In this document: piece by piece, positions 1 through 7,630 of the stretch | Layout: each line of letters opens with the position of its first letter | Position numbering within the stretch: position 1 is the first letter of the stretch | Assembly (NCBI GenBank): GCA_002339085.1 | Contig: DDDX01000030.1 | Span: 17,225-30,236 of the forward strand | Reading direction: 5' to 3' | Length of the DNA stretch: 13,012 bases | Source of the DNA: Cellvibrionales bacterium UBA1969 | GTDB taxonomy: Bacteria; Pseudomonadota; Gammaproteobacteria; Pseudomonadales; UBA7434 | Notes under the pieces: generated by a model | What the model was told of the DNA's origin: nothing | Database searches by the model: none | Seen by the model: the letters and a program-made list of their open reading frames with translations, nothing else | Program-made: the position numbers and the translations under genes

Positions 1-24
1 AATTATCAAATTATCAAATTATCA
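1..24. repeat. Three tandem copies of an 8-base AT-rich repeat
   Basis: The unit AATTATCA occurs three times in perfect tandem (1-8, 9-16, 17-24). The array begins at the window edge, so more copies may lie to the left. No function can be read from it; it could be a slippage-prone spacer downstream of the preceding gene. Confidence 0.75.
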
Positions 25-58
25 GACTGCGGGCTGTTTTGACGAGCTATCTTGATTA

Positions 59-115
59 GAAAGCCGTTATATAGGTCGCTGAGGGTTTGTATTTGACCTG
101 CTTTCGCTAGTTTTT
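59..115 (+). terminator. Possible terminator-like inverted repeat
   Basis: The left arm is split: GAAAGC at 59-64 and AGGTC at 73-77. The right arm is continuous (GACCT at 95-99, GCTTTC at 100-105) and is followed after five bases by TTTTT (111-115) in a T-rich tract. The two stem blocks pair perfectly, but an 8-base bulge separates the left blocks and the loop is 17 bases. It could end transcription from a gene left of the window. The geometry is poor for a classical intrinsic terminator, so confidence is low. Confidence 0.3.
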
Positions 116-179
116 CTTGTTGTTTTTGCCTATCGTTTTTAAATTATTGATTTTATTATATTTTTTTCTATATTTTGGT

Positions 180-208
180 TTGCGGTGACACGGTATAGTC
201 TCTATAAT
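180..208 (+). promoter_or_regulatory. Sigma70-type promoter for ndk
   Basis: A perfect -10 hexamer TATAAT lies at 203-208. At exactly 17 bases spacing upstream is TTGCGG (180-185), which matches the conserved TTG of the -35 box. Transcription would start near 214-216, giving a leader of about 95 bases before ndk. The placement after a possible terminator and before the first gene of the block supports it. The motif alone does not prove activity. Confidence 0.6.
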
Positions 209-309
209 CCGCCGACTAAGCACGATGACTGCATGGCTTAATAGACTTAATAGTGCTGTATTTTTTTTGTAAGCTATTGTATTTATTTGAAATATTGGAG
301 ATTTTTTTC

Positions 310-735
310 ATGGGTGTAGAGCGCACATTTTCAATTGTTAAACCTAATGCCGTCGCAAAGAATGTGATTGGCGAAATTTATGCCCGTTTCGAACAGGCTG
401 GACTCAAGATCGTTGCCTCTAAAATGCTGCATTTAACGGCTGAAAAAGCCGGTGGTTTTTATGCGGAGCACGAAGCCAGACCATTTTATAATGACTTAGT
501 CAGTTTTATGACTTCGGGCCCTGTGATGGTGCAAGTGCTTGAAGGTGAAAATGCCATTTTACTTAATCGCGAAATTATGGGGGCTACTAACCCTGAAGAA
601 GCAGCATCAGGGACGATTCGCGCTGACTTTGCCGATTCTATTGATGCCAATGCGGTGCACGGTTCTGATTCAGCTGAGTCAGCTGCTCGAGAAATTGCTT
701 ACTTTTTTAGCGCTGACGAAATTTGTCCTCGCTAA
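310..735 (+). CDS. ndk: Nucleoside diphosphate kinase
   Basis: Ndk transfers the gamma-phosphate of ATP to nucleoside diphosphates through a phosphohistidine intermediate, balancing cytoplasmic NTP and dNTP pools. The 141-residue product has the family N-terminus (RTFSIVKPNAV, residues 5-15) and the active-site histidine H117 in NAVHGSDS, the position used in the E. coli enzyme. Length is close to the usual 141-143 residues. The ATG at 310 is chosen because GGAG at 297-300 sits 9 bases upstream and the protein then begins MGVERTFSIVKP, as the family does; a GTG at 253 would add an implausible hydrophobic extension. It is the first gene after a good promoter, and rlmN follows after 34 bases, the common gammaproteobacterial order. 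Nothing unusual is seen. Confidence 0.97.
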   Translation: MGVERTFSIVKPNAVAKNVIGEIYARFEQAGLKIVASKMLHLTAEKAGGFYAEHEARPFYNDLVSFMTSGPVMVQVLEGENAILLNREIMGATNPEEAASGTIRADFADSIDANAVHGSDSAESAAREIAYFFSADEICPR

Positions 736-769
736 ATTCTTTTTAATAACGCAACACCTTTATCGTACT

Positions 770-1978
770 ATGATGACAAGACTTGTTAATAACAGTACTG
801 AAATCGCTCGGTATAATTTGCTGGGTATGACGCAGTCACGATTGACGGATTTTCTGCTATCCATCGGTGAGAAGTCCTTTCGTGCTAAACAAATCATGAA
901 ATGGATTCACCATTGTGGTGTTGACGATTTTGCTTTAATGACTGACCTCAGCAAAGCGCTTAGAGAAAAGTTAATAGCGATAGCAGAGATCAGGCCTCCA
1001 GAAATCGTCAGTCAACAAGATTCAAATGATGGTACTCGAAAATGGGTCTTAAGAGTGACCAGCGGCAGTTGTATCGAGGCGGTTTATATTCCTGAAAAGG
1101 GGCGAGGAACGCTGTGTGTTTCTTCGCAAGTGGGCTGCAGCTTAGATTGCAGTTTTTGCTCTACGGGTAAGCAAGGTTTTCAGCGGGATTTGACTGCGGC
1201 AGAAATTATTGGTCAGGTGTGGTTAGCTGTAAAGTCCTTTGATGGTTTTAAAGCGCATCAAAAAGTTGACAAGAAAAATGGGCAAATCATTAATGCCGAT
1301 AAGCCTAAAGTCACTAATATAGTGATGATGGGAATGGGTGAACCACTGCTAAATTTTGATAATGTCGTCGATGGCATGAACCTAATGATGGATGATTTGG
1401 CCTATGGCTTGTCAAAGCGCCGAGTGACTTTAAGCACCTCTGGTATCGTGCCGATGCTGGATAAATTAGGGGCTGTCAGTGACTGCTCATTGGCGATTTC
1501 CCTGCATGCTCCTAATGATGAGCTACGTAGTCAACTGGTACCGATTAATAAGAAGTACCCGATTGCGATGTTGCTTGAGTCCAGCCTACGCTATATTAAT
1601 GGCTTGTCGGATAACAAACGAGTCATTACGATCGAATATACTTTGATTGATAAAGTAAACGATACGCTGCCTTTGGCACATGAATTGGTTGCCTTGTTGC
1701 GTGACGTCCCCTGTAAGATTAATCTTATCCCTTTTAACCCATTCCCACTTTCAGATTATCAGCGACCTAGCAATAATCGAGTGAAAGCATTTCAACGTGT
1801 ACTTAACGAAGCAGGCTTTATTGCAACTGTTAGAACCACACGGGGTGATGATATTGATGCGGCTTGTGGGCAATTAGTCGGACAAGTGGCTGATCGAACT
1901 AAGCGAAAACAACGATATTTATCGAACCAAAATAGTAATAAAGAGCAGTCGGTTCGTATTGTCAACGGTTTGCAATAG
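770..1978 (+). CDS. rlmN: Dual-specificity RNA methyltransferase RlmN (radical SAM)
   Basis: RlmN methylates C2 of an adenosine in 23S rRNA (A2503 in E. coli) and A37 of some tRNAs by radical-SAM chemistry. The 402-residue product has the 4Fe-4S motif CX3CX2C at C123, C127 and C130 (GCSLDCSFCSTG), the SAM-binding GMGEP at residues 188-192, the catalytic cysteine C116 (TLCVSSQVGC) and the methyl-carrying cysteine C366 (DDIDAACGQL). These correspond to C118 and C355 of E. coli. The start is ATG 770 or the adjacent ATG 773; neither has an obvious Shine-Dalgarno, and reading further upstream would overlap ndk, so translation may be coupled to ndk 34 bases upstream. Residues about 158-180 form a lysine-rich stretch longer than in E. 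coli, and the polar C-terminal tail is slightly extended. The usual next gene, pilF/pilW, is not present. Confidence 0.96.
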   Translation: MMTRLVNNSTEIARYNLLGMTQSRLTDFLLSIGEKSFRAKQIMKWIHHCGVDDFALMTDLSKALREKLIAIAEIRPPEIVSQQDSNDGTRKWVLRVTSGSCIEAVYIPEKGRGTLCVSSQVGCSLDCSFCSTGKQGFQRDLTAAEIIGQVWLAVKSFDGFKAHQKVDKKNGQIINADKPKVTNIVMMGMGEPLLNFDNVVDGMNLMMDDLAYGLSKRRVTLSTSGIVPMLDKLGAVSDCSLAISLHAPNDELRSQLVPINKKYPIAMLLESSLRYINGLSDNKRVITIEYTLIDKVNDTLPLAHELVALLRDVPCKINLIPFNPFPLSDYQRPSNNRVKAFQRVLNEAGFIATVRTTRGDDIDAACGQLVGQVADRTKRKQRYLSNQNSNKEQSVRIVNGLQ

Positions 1979-2084
1979 CAGGCTAAATTCAGTGACCTGA
2001 TTTTGAGGCAAGTTACTCAATGAGTTGTGAAGTTTTCATACAGAGCCTGGCCTCCACCAACGTTTATTGATAATTGAGTTATTG
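1979..2084. other. Intergenic gap where pilF/pilW is usually found
   Basis: This 106-base gap separates rlmN from rodZ. In many gammaproteobacteria pilF/pilW lies here; no coding remnant of it is seen. The gap holds a short perfect palindrome, ACTCA-A-TGAGT (2015-2025), with no T-run after it. No convincing promoter hexamer pair was found. Confidence 0.5.
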
Positions 2085-2954
2085 ATGGAGAACGCCCCTA
2101 ATACCGAAAAAGCTCCTGTTTCGATGCTAAGTCAAGCACGTATAGCTGCTGGCTTATCATTACAGCAATTGGCCGATGTAACGAGAATTCCTTCTCGCTA
2201 CTTACAAGCTTTAGAATCTCATGATTATGATCACTTTCCTTCGAATTTATTCGCTATTGGCTATCTGCGAAATTGCGCTGAGTTATTAGATGTCGATAGC
2301 AACTCGTTACTTGACGACTACGATATTGAGAAACTGCAAAAAGCGTCGAAAACCATAAGCATAGCTGAACATACGGAAACTAGTCGAAGATATTTTTTTA
2401 ATTTAGAAAAGTATCAGCTGAAATGGCTATTATGCTCTTTTGTCGCTGCATTTGTGGTTATACTGACAATTTTTCTTTTTCTTGTTGGTCAAAATTTCCA
2501 ACATAACGATGAACTGGTTGATCATCGTGAGCAGTACCTGGCCAAATCAGTATTTACGGATGGTGAATCTATAATTGAGTCAGCTGATCTTATTGCCAGT
2601 GAGCGTGCTGCCGTCAAGCCAGAGAGGCCGAAAGATACTTTCGCCCAAAGCAAGAATACGCTAATGGATGAGTTGATAGCTATTGAGTCAAGCCTTGCTA
2701 CTGATCAAGACTCTGCGCTAATTGAGCTTCGATTTAAGGGCATAAGTTGGGTTGATTTAACCGATGCAAGGGGTCAGCGAGTGTATCGCGACCTGGCTAA
2801 AAAAGGATCAAATCTGGCGTTTTTTGTGGAGGTGCCCCTCGAGTTGCTATTAGGCGATGCTCGACAAGTAGAGGTGTTTTTAAATAGAGAGCCTTTTGCT
2901 ATTGAGAGCTATCGAGATGATAATAGCGTACGTTTGACGATTGGCACGCCTTAG
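2085..2954 (+). CDS. rodZ: RodZ-like cell-shape protein, HTH plus membrane anchor
   Basis: RodZ links MreB filaments to the inner membrane and the elongation machinery that keeps cells rod-shaped. The 289-residue product has the expected order: a cytoplasmic HTH_25/Xre-type domain at about residues 16-75 (QARIAAGLSLQQLADVTRIP), a charged linker, one membrane segment at about 114-136, a periplasmic linker at about 137-215, and a C-terminal RodZ_C (DUF4115) beta domain at about 217-285 containing ISWVDLTDARGQRVY. E. coli RodZ is longer (about 337 residues), mainly because its linker is longer. ATG 2085 is chosen, with a weak TTGAG at 2074-2078; an in-frame TTG at 2067 lacks a ribosome-binding site. 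It lies between rlmN and hisS as usual, but without pilF before it or ispG after it. Confidence 0.9.
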   Translation: MENAPNTEKAPVSMLSQARIAAGLSLQQLADVTRIPSRYLQALESHDYDHFPSNLFAIGYLRNCAELLDVDSNSLLDDYDIEKLQKASKTISIAEHTETSRRYFFNLEKYQLKWLLCSFVAAFVVILTIFLFLVGQNFQHNDELVDHREQYLAKSVFTDGESIIESADLIASERAAVKPERPKDTFAQSKNTLMDELIAIESSLATDQDSALIELRFKGISWVDLTDARGQRVYRDLAKKGSNLAFFVEVPLELLLGDARQVEVFLNREPFAIESYRDDNSVRLTIGTP

Positions 2955-2975
2955 GGTCTTCTGTTGGTAAAAAAG

Positions 2976-4256
2976 ATGAAAGCAATACAAGCTGTTCGTG
3001 GCATGAGAGATATTACGCCTGAGGAGTCAGGTCGGTGGGCGATTATTGAGCAATCAATAGCCAATATTTTTAGTCGCTATGGATATAGAGAAATACGTAT
3101 GCCTTTGGTGGAGACAACCGCTCTGTTTCATCGCTCTATAGGTGAGGTCACCGACATTGTTGAGAAGGAAATGTATACCTTTCCTGATCGCAACGATGAG
3201 TCTTTAGCACTGCGCCCTGAAGGTACAGCAGGATGTGTTCGAGCAGTTATAGAAAATGGTTTGCTCAATGTTCCACAAAAGCTTTGGTACTGCGGACCAA
3301 TGTTTCGCTATGAAAAACCTCAAAAGGGACGCCATCGTCAGTTTCATCAAGTGGGGGCTGAGGTTTTCGGTTATGCTGATGTTAATGTTGAAGCTGAAAT
3401 GATTTTGTTGAATCAGCGCTTTTGGAATGACCTAGGCGTTTTGGATAATGTTAATTTAGAATTAAATAATATTGGCGACTCCGAAGCTAGAGCCCATTTT
3501 AAGCAGGCGTTAGTTAGCTATCTTTCTGCCCATACTGCTTCATTAGATGCCGACAGTGTTAGACGTTTAGAGTCGAATCCACTTCGTATATTAGACAGTA
3601 AAAACAACGGCACGCAGAGTTTATTGAATGATGCGCCAAAAATGGTTGATTATTTGTCAACGGGTTCTGTTGAGCGTTTGGAGAAATTAACTAGCATTTT
3701 GCAGAAGCAGGGCGTTAAAGTTAAGCATAATCAGCGATTAGTTAGGGGCTTAGATTATTATAATGACACGGTTTTTGAGTGGGTGAGTGATGATCTAGGT
3801 GCGCAGGGCACAGTCTGTGGTGGCGGTCGATATGACAAATTGGTCGAGCAGTTAGGCGGCAAACCAACTCCAGCAATCGGATTTGCTATGGGCTTAGAGC
3901 GCTTGTATTTGTTGCTTGAGGCAAATCAATTCAAGAGCTTGCATGACCATCATCGTCCTGATGCTTACATAATTGTGGCAGCGCCAAACTACCAAGAGTA
4001 TGCGTTTCAATTGTCCGAGAAAATACGTAATGCCTTGCCTGATTTTGCCGTTATGCAAAATTTGGCGGCAACGAGCATGAAGAGTCAGTTTAAAAAAGCT
4101 GATAAGAGCGGGGCCAAATATGCACTGGTTATTGGCGAGGACGAAGTGGCAAATCAAACAGTGAGTCTCAAACATCTCCAGACAGGTGAGCAGTTTAGCT
4201 TCGGTACGGCCGATGATCTAGCTTCGCTTTTCAAGCATTTAGATACAAGTGATTAA
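2976..4256 (+). CDS. hisS: Histidyl-tRNA synthetase
   Basis: HisS charges tRNA-His with histidine in the cytoplasm. From ATG 2976 the product has 426 residues (E. coli 424). Class II motifs are clear: the motif 2 region FRYEKPQKGRHRQFHQVG (110-127), the histidine-specific loop RGLDYYNDTVFEW (257-269), and GGGRYDKL (282-289) leading into motif 3 with the conserved arginine in GFAMGLERL (302-310). The last 95 residues or so form the anticodon-binding domain. The start is uncertain. A TTG at 2964 would add four residues (MVKK) and has a better-placed AGGG (2953-2956), overlapping the rodZ stop; ATG 2976 gives the family-like N-terminus MKAIQAVRGM but only a weak ribosome-binding site. The gap after rodZ is only 9-21 bases, so the normal neighbour ispG is absent. 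Confidence 0.97.
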   Translation: MKAIQAVRGMRDITPEESGRWAIIEQSIANIFSRYGYREIRMPLVETTALFHRSIGEVTDIVEKEMYTFPDRNDESLALRPEGTAGCVRAVIENGLLNVPQKLWYCGPMFRYEKPQKGRHRQFHQVGAEVFGYADVNVEAEMILLNQRFWNDLGVLDNVNLELNNIGDSEARAHFKQALVSYLSAHTASLDADSVRRLESNPLRILDSKNNGTQSLLNDAPKMVDYLSTGSVERLEKLTSILQKQGVKVKHNQRLVRGLDYYNDTVFEWVSDDLGAQGTVCGGGRYDKLVEQLGGKPTPAIGFAMGLERLYLLLEANQFKSLHDHHRPDAYIIVAAPNYQEYAFQLSEKIRNALPDFAVMQNLAATSMKSQFKKADKSGAKYALVIGEDEVANQTVSLKHLQTGEQFSFGTADDLASLFKHLDTSD

Positions 4257-4277
4257 AATCCATTTTTTAGGAGAGTA

Positions 4278-4937
4278 ATGTTGGACACATATAGCGATGA
4301 AGAGCAAATAGATAGACTTAAACAGTGGTGGCAAGAAAATGGCGTTTCACTATTAACCTCGATTGTCATTGCCCTAGCAGCTATTTTCGGCTGGCGTAGT
4401 TGGCAAGATAATCAACAAACTAATATTGATGCCGCTTCTGTAGCCTACCAGAATTTGCTGGAGTCGGTTGCTTCATTAGAGAATAATGCGGATGATATTC
4501 AAATAGCTAGTGCAATTTTCAACGCGGAGTCGCTTAAGAAGCAAAATGATCAGTCGGCCTATGCGCATTTCGCCGCATTTTTTAAAGCCAGACAAGCTGT
4601 TCTCGATGAAGATTATGTCACTGCTGAAGAGGAGCTAAATTGGGTATTGGCTCATAAACCCAGTTCTCAGTTAAAAGCCATTGCACAATTAAGGTTGGCC
4701 AAGGTCTTAGTAGCGAAAGGCGACTCTGCGGCAGCGCTCGCGTTGTTGGTGGAAGGTGACGATGAAGTTATGAACTATACAAAAGCTGAATTAAAGGGCG
4801 ATATACTGCTTCATGATAAAGACTTTCTCGCAGCGGTTGAAGCCTTCGAGCAGGCACAAAGCTTGGCTAGTACACTACAGATTCAAGTGTCTCAGACTTT
4901 AGAGCTAAAGTTAAATTATGCAAAGAGTTTTTTATAA
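4278..4937 (+). CDS. yfgM: YfgM-like membrane-anchored TPR protein
   Basis: YfgM family proteins (UPF0070) are inner-membrane proteins with a periplasmic TPR domain; in E. coli YfgM works with PpiD at the SecYEG translocon and influences the Rcs stress response. The 219-residue product (E. coli 206) has the family N-terminus MLDTYSDEEQIDRLKQWWQENG, then a membrane segment at about residues 23-42 (LLTSIVIALAAIFGW), then an alanine-rich helical region with TPR-like periodicity to the end. The start at ATG 4278 is supported by a strong TAGGAGAG at 4268-4275. It lies 21 bases after hisS and just before bamB, the standard order, consistent with an operon. A specific client range cannot be inferred. 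Confidence 0.92.
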   Translation: MLDTYSDEEQIDRLKQWWQENGVSLLTSIVIALAAIFGWRSWQDNQQTNIDAASVAYQNLLESVASLENNADDIQIASAIFNAESLKKQNDQSAYAHFAAFFKARQAVLDEDYVTAEEELNWVLAHKPSSQLKAIAQLRLAKVLVAKGDSAAALALLVEGDDEVMNYTKAELKGDILLHDKDFLAAVEAFEQAQSLASTLQIQVSQTLELKLNYAKSFL

Positions 4938-4967
4938 ACAGCGTCTTATTAGCGATAAATTATCTTG

Positions 4968-4975
4968 AGGGAAGT
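4968..4975 (+). promoter_or_regulatory. Ribosome-binding site that fixes the TTG start of bamB
   Basis: GAGGGAAG ends 4 bases before TTG 4980, a normal distance measured from its GAGG core. It overlaps and so argues against the alternative in-frame TTG at 4965. It is the main reason for choosing the shorter, non-ATG start of bamB. Confidence 0.7.
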
Positions 4976-4979
4976 TCGC

Positions 4980-6158
4980 TTGTCTACATTAAATCGTTAT
5001 TTTATTAGTCGTAAATTTGACTGTCTATTAGTTGGATTGGCTTTATGCCTGTTGGCTGCCTGTGGGGGGCAAAAAGATGATTTAGGCGATACTAGCAAGC
5101 CGCTGCCATTAACTGAATTCAATGAGAAGGTTGTCGTAGATAAAATTTGGTCCGCAAAGGTGGGCTCTGGTCAAGGTGGCCTCTATCATCGCTTAACTCT
5201 TGGGTATGATGAGCGAAGCATTTTTATTGCTGAAGTAGGTGGCTTAGTCGCACGTTATGACTTGGATGGTACACTTCTCTGGCGAAGCAAGTTCTCTAAA
5301 TTAGCAGCGGGTGTTGGTGTTGGGCAGGGTTTGGCGATGGTGGCCGATGTTGACGGCATTGTTATTGCCATCAATGCGGATAATGGCGAGGAGTTGTGGC
5401 GGATTGACGTTGAAAGTGAAGTGCTTGCCGCCCCCCAGGTTGCTAATGACACAGTAGTCGTTCAGGCCTACGATGGTCGACTTATCGGCCTTGATAAAGA
5501 TAGCGGCGATCAGCGTTGGGTCTATTCAATTGATCCCCCAATACTAACTTTACGAGGGACAGCAACACCAATCATTGATGAGGGTGTAGTTTATACAGGG
5601 TTTTCAAATGGTAAGTTAACCGCTATTGATATTAAGAATGGCAACTTAATATGGGGTAAGTTAATCGCTATTGCTAAGGGTCAGGCTGAGTTAGATAGGA
5701 TTGTTGACGTTGATGCCTCACCACTGCTTGAAGATTCGAACGTCTATGCAGCTAGTTATAATGGTTATCTTTTTGCTTTTTTAAAAGCCAGCGGACGTCC
5801 ACTGTGGCGATTTGAAATTTCTACTTACCGTCAGCTTGCTGAAGGCTTCCAAAATGTTTATGCAGTTGATCAAAAAGGACACGTGTTTGCAGTCAAAGCT
5901 AGTAATGGTGAGTTGAAGTGGGAGCAAACAGCGTTTATCAATCGTCAGCTAAGTGCGCCGATTGTGTATGCAGGTTTTGTATTGGTGGCGGATAATCAGG
6001 GTTATCTGCATGTTATGTCGCAACTTGATGGCAGCGTCATTGGTCGAGAAAGAATTGCGCGTGACGGCGTTAGGGCGCCAATGATTAGTATCAATCAAAC
6101 ACTGTACATCTATTCTGATAAAGGAAAGTTGTCTGCCCTTAAATTAGATAATCTCTAG
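4980..6158 (+). CDS. bamB: Outer membrane protein assembly lipoprotein BamB
   Basis: BamB is the beta-propeller lipoprotein of the BAM complex, which inserts beta-barrel proteins into the outer membrane; it binds BamA. From TTG 4980 the product is 392 residues, the same as E. coli BamB. It has a lipoprotein signal peptide with lipobox L25-A26-A27-C28; glycine at +2 fits outer-membrane sorting. Residues about 57-390 form a PQQ-type propeller with repeats such as DGTLLWRSKF (96-105), NGEELWRIDV (135-144), SGDQRW (175-180), SGRPLWRFEI (271-280) and NGELKW (309-314). The stretch LDRIVDVDASP (238-248) matches a conserved BamB loop. Translation appears to start at TTG because the ribosome-binding site sits just upstream and no ATG is available near the signal peptide. 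It lies between yfgM and der as usual. Confidence 0.95.
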   Translation: MSTLNRYFISRKFDCLLVGLALCLLAACGGQKDDLGDTSKPLPLTEFNEKVVVDKIWSAKVGSGQGGLYHRLTLGYDERSIFIAEVGGLVARYDLDGTLLWRSKFSKLAAGVGVGQGLAMVADVDGIVIAINADNGEELWRIDVESEVLAAPQVANDTVVVQAYDGRLIGLDKDSGDQRWVYSIDPPILTLRGTATPIIDEGVVYTGFSNGKLTAIDIKNGNLIWGKLIAIAKGQAELDRIVDVDASPLLEDSNVYAASYNGYLFAFLKASGRPLWRFEISTYRQLAEGFQNVYAVDQKGHVFAVKASNGELKWEQTAFINRQLSAPIVYAGFVLVADNQGYLHVMSQLDGSVIGRERIARDGVRAPMISINQTLYIYSDKGKLSALKLDNL

Positions 6159-6217
6159 TGAATAACCATGCGCTATTTCTGAATGGCGTAATTACTACTG
6201 TTTAGGCAACTTACCTT

Positions 6218-7624
6218 ATGTTACCTGTAATCGCACTTGTTGGCCGTCCAAATGTCGGCAAGTCAACTTTATTTAACCGTTTAACTCGAAGTCGTGATGC
6301 CTTGGTTGCTGATTACGAGGGTTTGACTCGTGATCGAAAATACGGTGAGGCAGTAGTTGACGAACTGCGTTTTATTGTCATCGATACCGGTGGCTTAAGC
6401 GGCCTTGAGCAGGGTATCGACGGTGCCATGGCGCAGCAATCGCTGGCCGCTATTGAAGAAGCTGATGAAGTGGTTTTGCTCGTTGATGCTAAAGCGGGGT
6501 TGATGCCTGCGGATGAAGCTATCGCGAAAGAGATCAGGCAGCGCGGTAAGCCATTTACCTTAGTGGCGAATAAAATTGATGGCATGGACGAAACAACAGC
6601 GGGGGAGTTTTATGCCTTGGGGGTTGACCGAGTCTTTCCTGTCACCGCGACGCATGGTCGAGGGGTTAGGCAATTAGTTGACTCTCTGGCTGAGCGATTT
6701 CCTGAGCAGCAAAGTTCTATTGATCTAGCTAAGTCTAAAATTACTCGAATAGCGATTGTCGGAAGGCCAAATGTCGGTAAGTCGACGTTGGTCAATAGAA
6801 TGCTTGGCGAAGATAGGGTTGTGGTGTTTGATCACCCAGGCACGACACGCGACAGTATTTACATTGATTATGAACGAGTGGATAAGCATGGTGAGTCTAG
6901 CCCTTACATGTTGATCGATACGGCAGGGGTTCGTCGCCGAAAAAATGTAGCTGAGGCGGTAGAAAAGTTTTCAATTTTAAAAACCTTACAGGCAATTTCT
7001 GATGCGCAAGTGACCGTTCTGGTGGTTGATGCCAGTGAAGGCTTGGTTGATCAAGACCTGCATATGATGAGCCATATAGTGAATGCGGGTCGCGCTTTGG
7101 TCATAGCGATTAACAAATGGGATGGTCTCGACAGCGACTATAAAAAAGGGATTAAGGAAGAATTAGAGCGACGTTTGGCGTTTAATGACTTTGCTGAAAT
7201 CCGTTTTATTTCAGCCCTACATGGTACCGGTGTTGGAGAGCTTTATCAGTCGGTTGATACGGCTTATAAGGCCGCAACTCAGAAGCTGTCTACCAATGAG
7301 TTGACTAAAATTTTAGAAAAAGCGGTGTTTGATCATGCGCCTCCCCTAGTTGCTGGGCGTAGAATTAAATTGCGTTATGCCCATGCTGGCGGTCAGAATC
7401 CGCCTCTCATCGTGATTCATGGTAATCAGACCGATGCAGTACCAAAGCACTATACGCGGTATTTAGAAAAAACCTTTCGTAAGACCTTAAAGCTTTTTGG
7501 TACACCGATACGGGTTGAATATCGCACTGGTGATAATCCTTACGCAGGGAAAAAGAATAAATTAACCGCTCGCCAGGTCAGTAAGCGTCGACGAATGATG
7601 AAGCATGTCAGTAAGAAAAAATAA
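6218..7624 (+). CDS. der: Ribosome-assembly GTPase Der (EngA)
   Basis: Der is an essential tandem-domain GTPase acting in 50S ribosomal subunit maturation. The 468-residue product has two complete G domains. The first carries GRPNVGKS (9-16), DTGG (56-59) and NKID (118-121). The second carries GRPNVGKS (182-189), DTAG (234-237) and NKWD (299-302). A KH-like domain follows at about 355-440, and the protein ends in a very basic tail (KRRRMMKHVSKKK) typical of the family. E. coli Der is slightly longer (490). ATG 6218 gives the standard N-terminus MLPVIALVGRPNVGKS; only a weak TTAGG lies about 11 bases upstream. It follows bamB after 59 bases and converges with dgkA only 6 bases beyond its stop, with no clear terminator between them. 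Confidence 0.97.
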   Translation: MLPVIALVGRPNVGKSTLFNRLTRSRDALVADYEGLTRDRKYGEAVVDELRFIVIDTGGLSGLEQGIDGAMAQQSLAAIEEADEVVLLVDAKAGLMPADEAIAKEIRQRGKPFTLVANKIDGMDETTAGEFYALGVDRVFPVTATHGRGVRQLVDSLAERFPEQQSSIDLAKSKITRIAIVGRPNVGKSTLVNRMLGEDRVVVFDHPGTTRDSIYIDYERVDKHGESSPYMLIDTAGVRRRKNVAEAVEKFSILKTLQAISDAQVTVLVVDASEGLVDQDLHMMSHIVNAGRALVIAINKWDGLDSDYKKGIKEELERRLAFNDFAEIRFISALHGTGVGELYQSVDTAYKAATQKLSTNELTKILEKAVFDHAPPLVAGRRIKLRYAHAGGQNPPLIVIHGNQTDAVPKHYTRYLEKTFRKTLKLFGTPIRVEYRTGDNPYAGKKNKLTARQVSKRRRMMKHVSKKK

Positions 7625-7630
7625 GCTGTT

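Larger units (their letters stand above)
1..309 (+). other. Non-coding region upstream of ndk
   Basis: No convincing coding sequence is visible on either strand. The stretch contains the 8-base tandem repeat (1-24), an interrupted inverted repeat followed by a T-run (59-115), a very AT-rich segment (about 139-180), a sigma70-like promoter (180-208) and a leader of roughly 95 bases before the ndk start. In many Gammaproteobacteria ndk lies downstream of the isc genes, so a gene ending just left of the window would be expected, but this cannot be seen here. Confidence 0.6.

Noticed and set aside
253..309. GTG start extending ndk by 19 residues
   Set aside because: The extension is hydrophobic and unlike Ndk family N-termini, while ATG 310 has a ribosome-binding site and gives the standard start.
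539..769. Long in-frame upstream extension of rlmN
   Set aside because: It lies inside ndk in another frame and has no similarity to RlmN; homology begins after ATG 770.
6313..6795. Minus-strand open frames opposite der
   Set aside because: They are antisense shadows of the two conserved GTPase domains, with serine/proline-rich composition and no recognisable motif.
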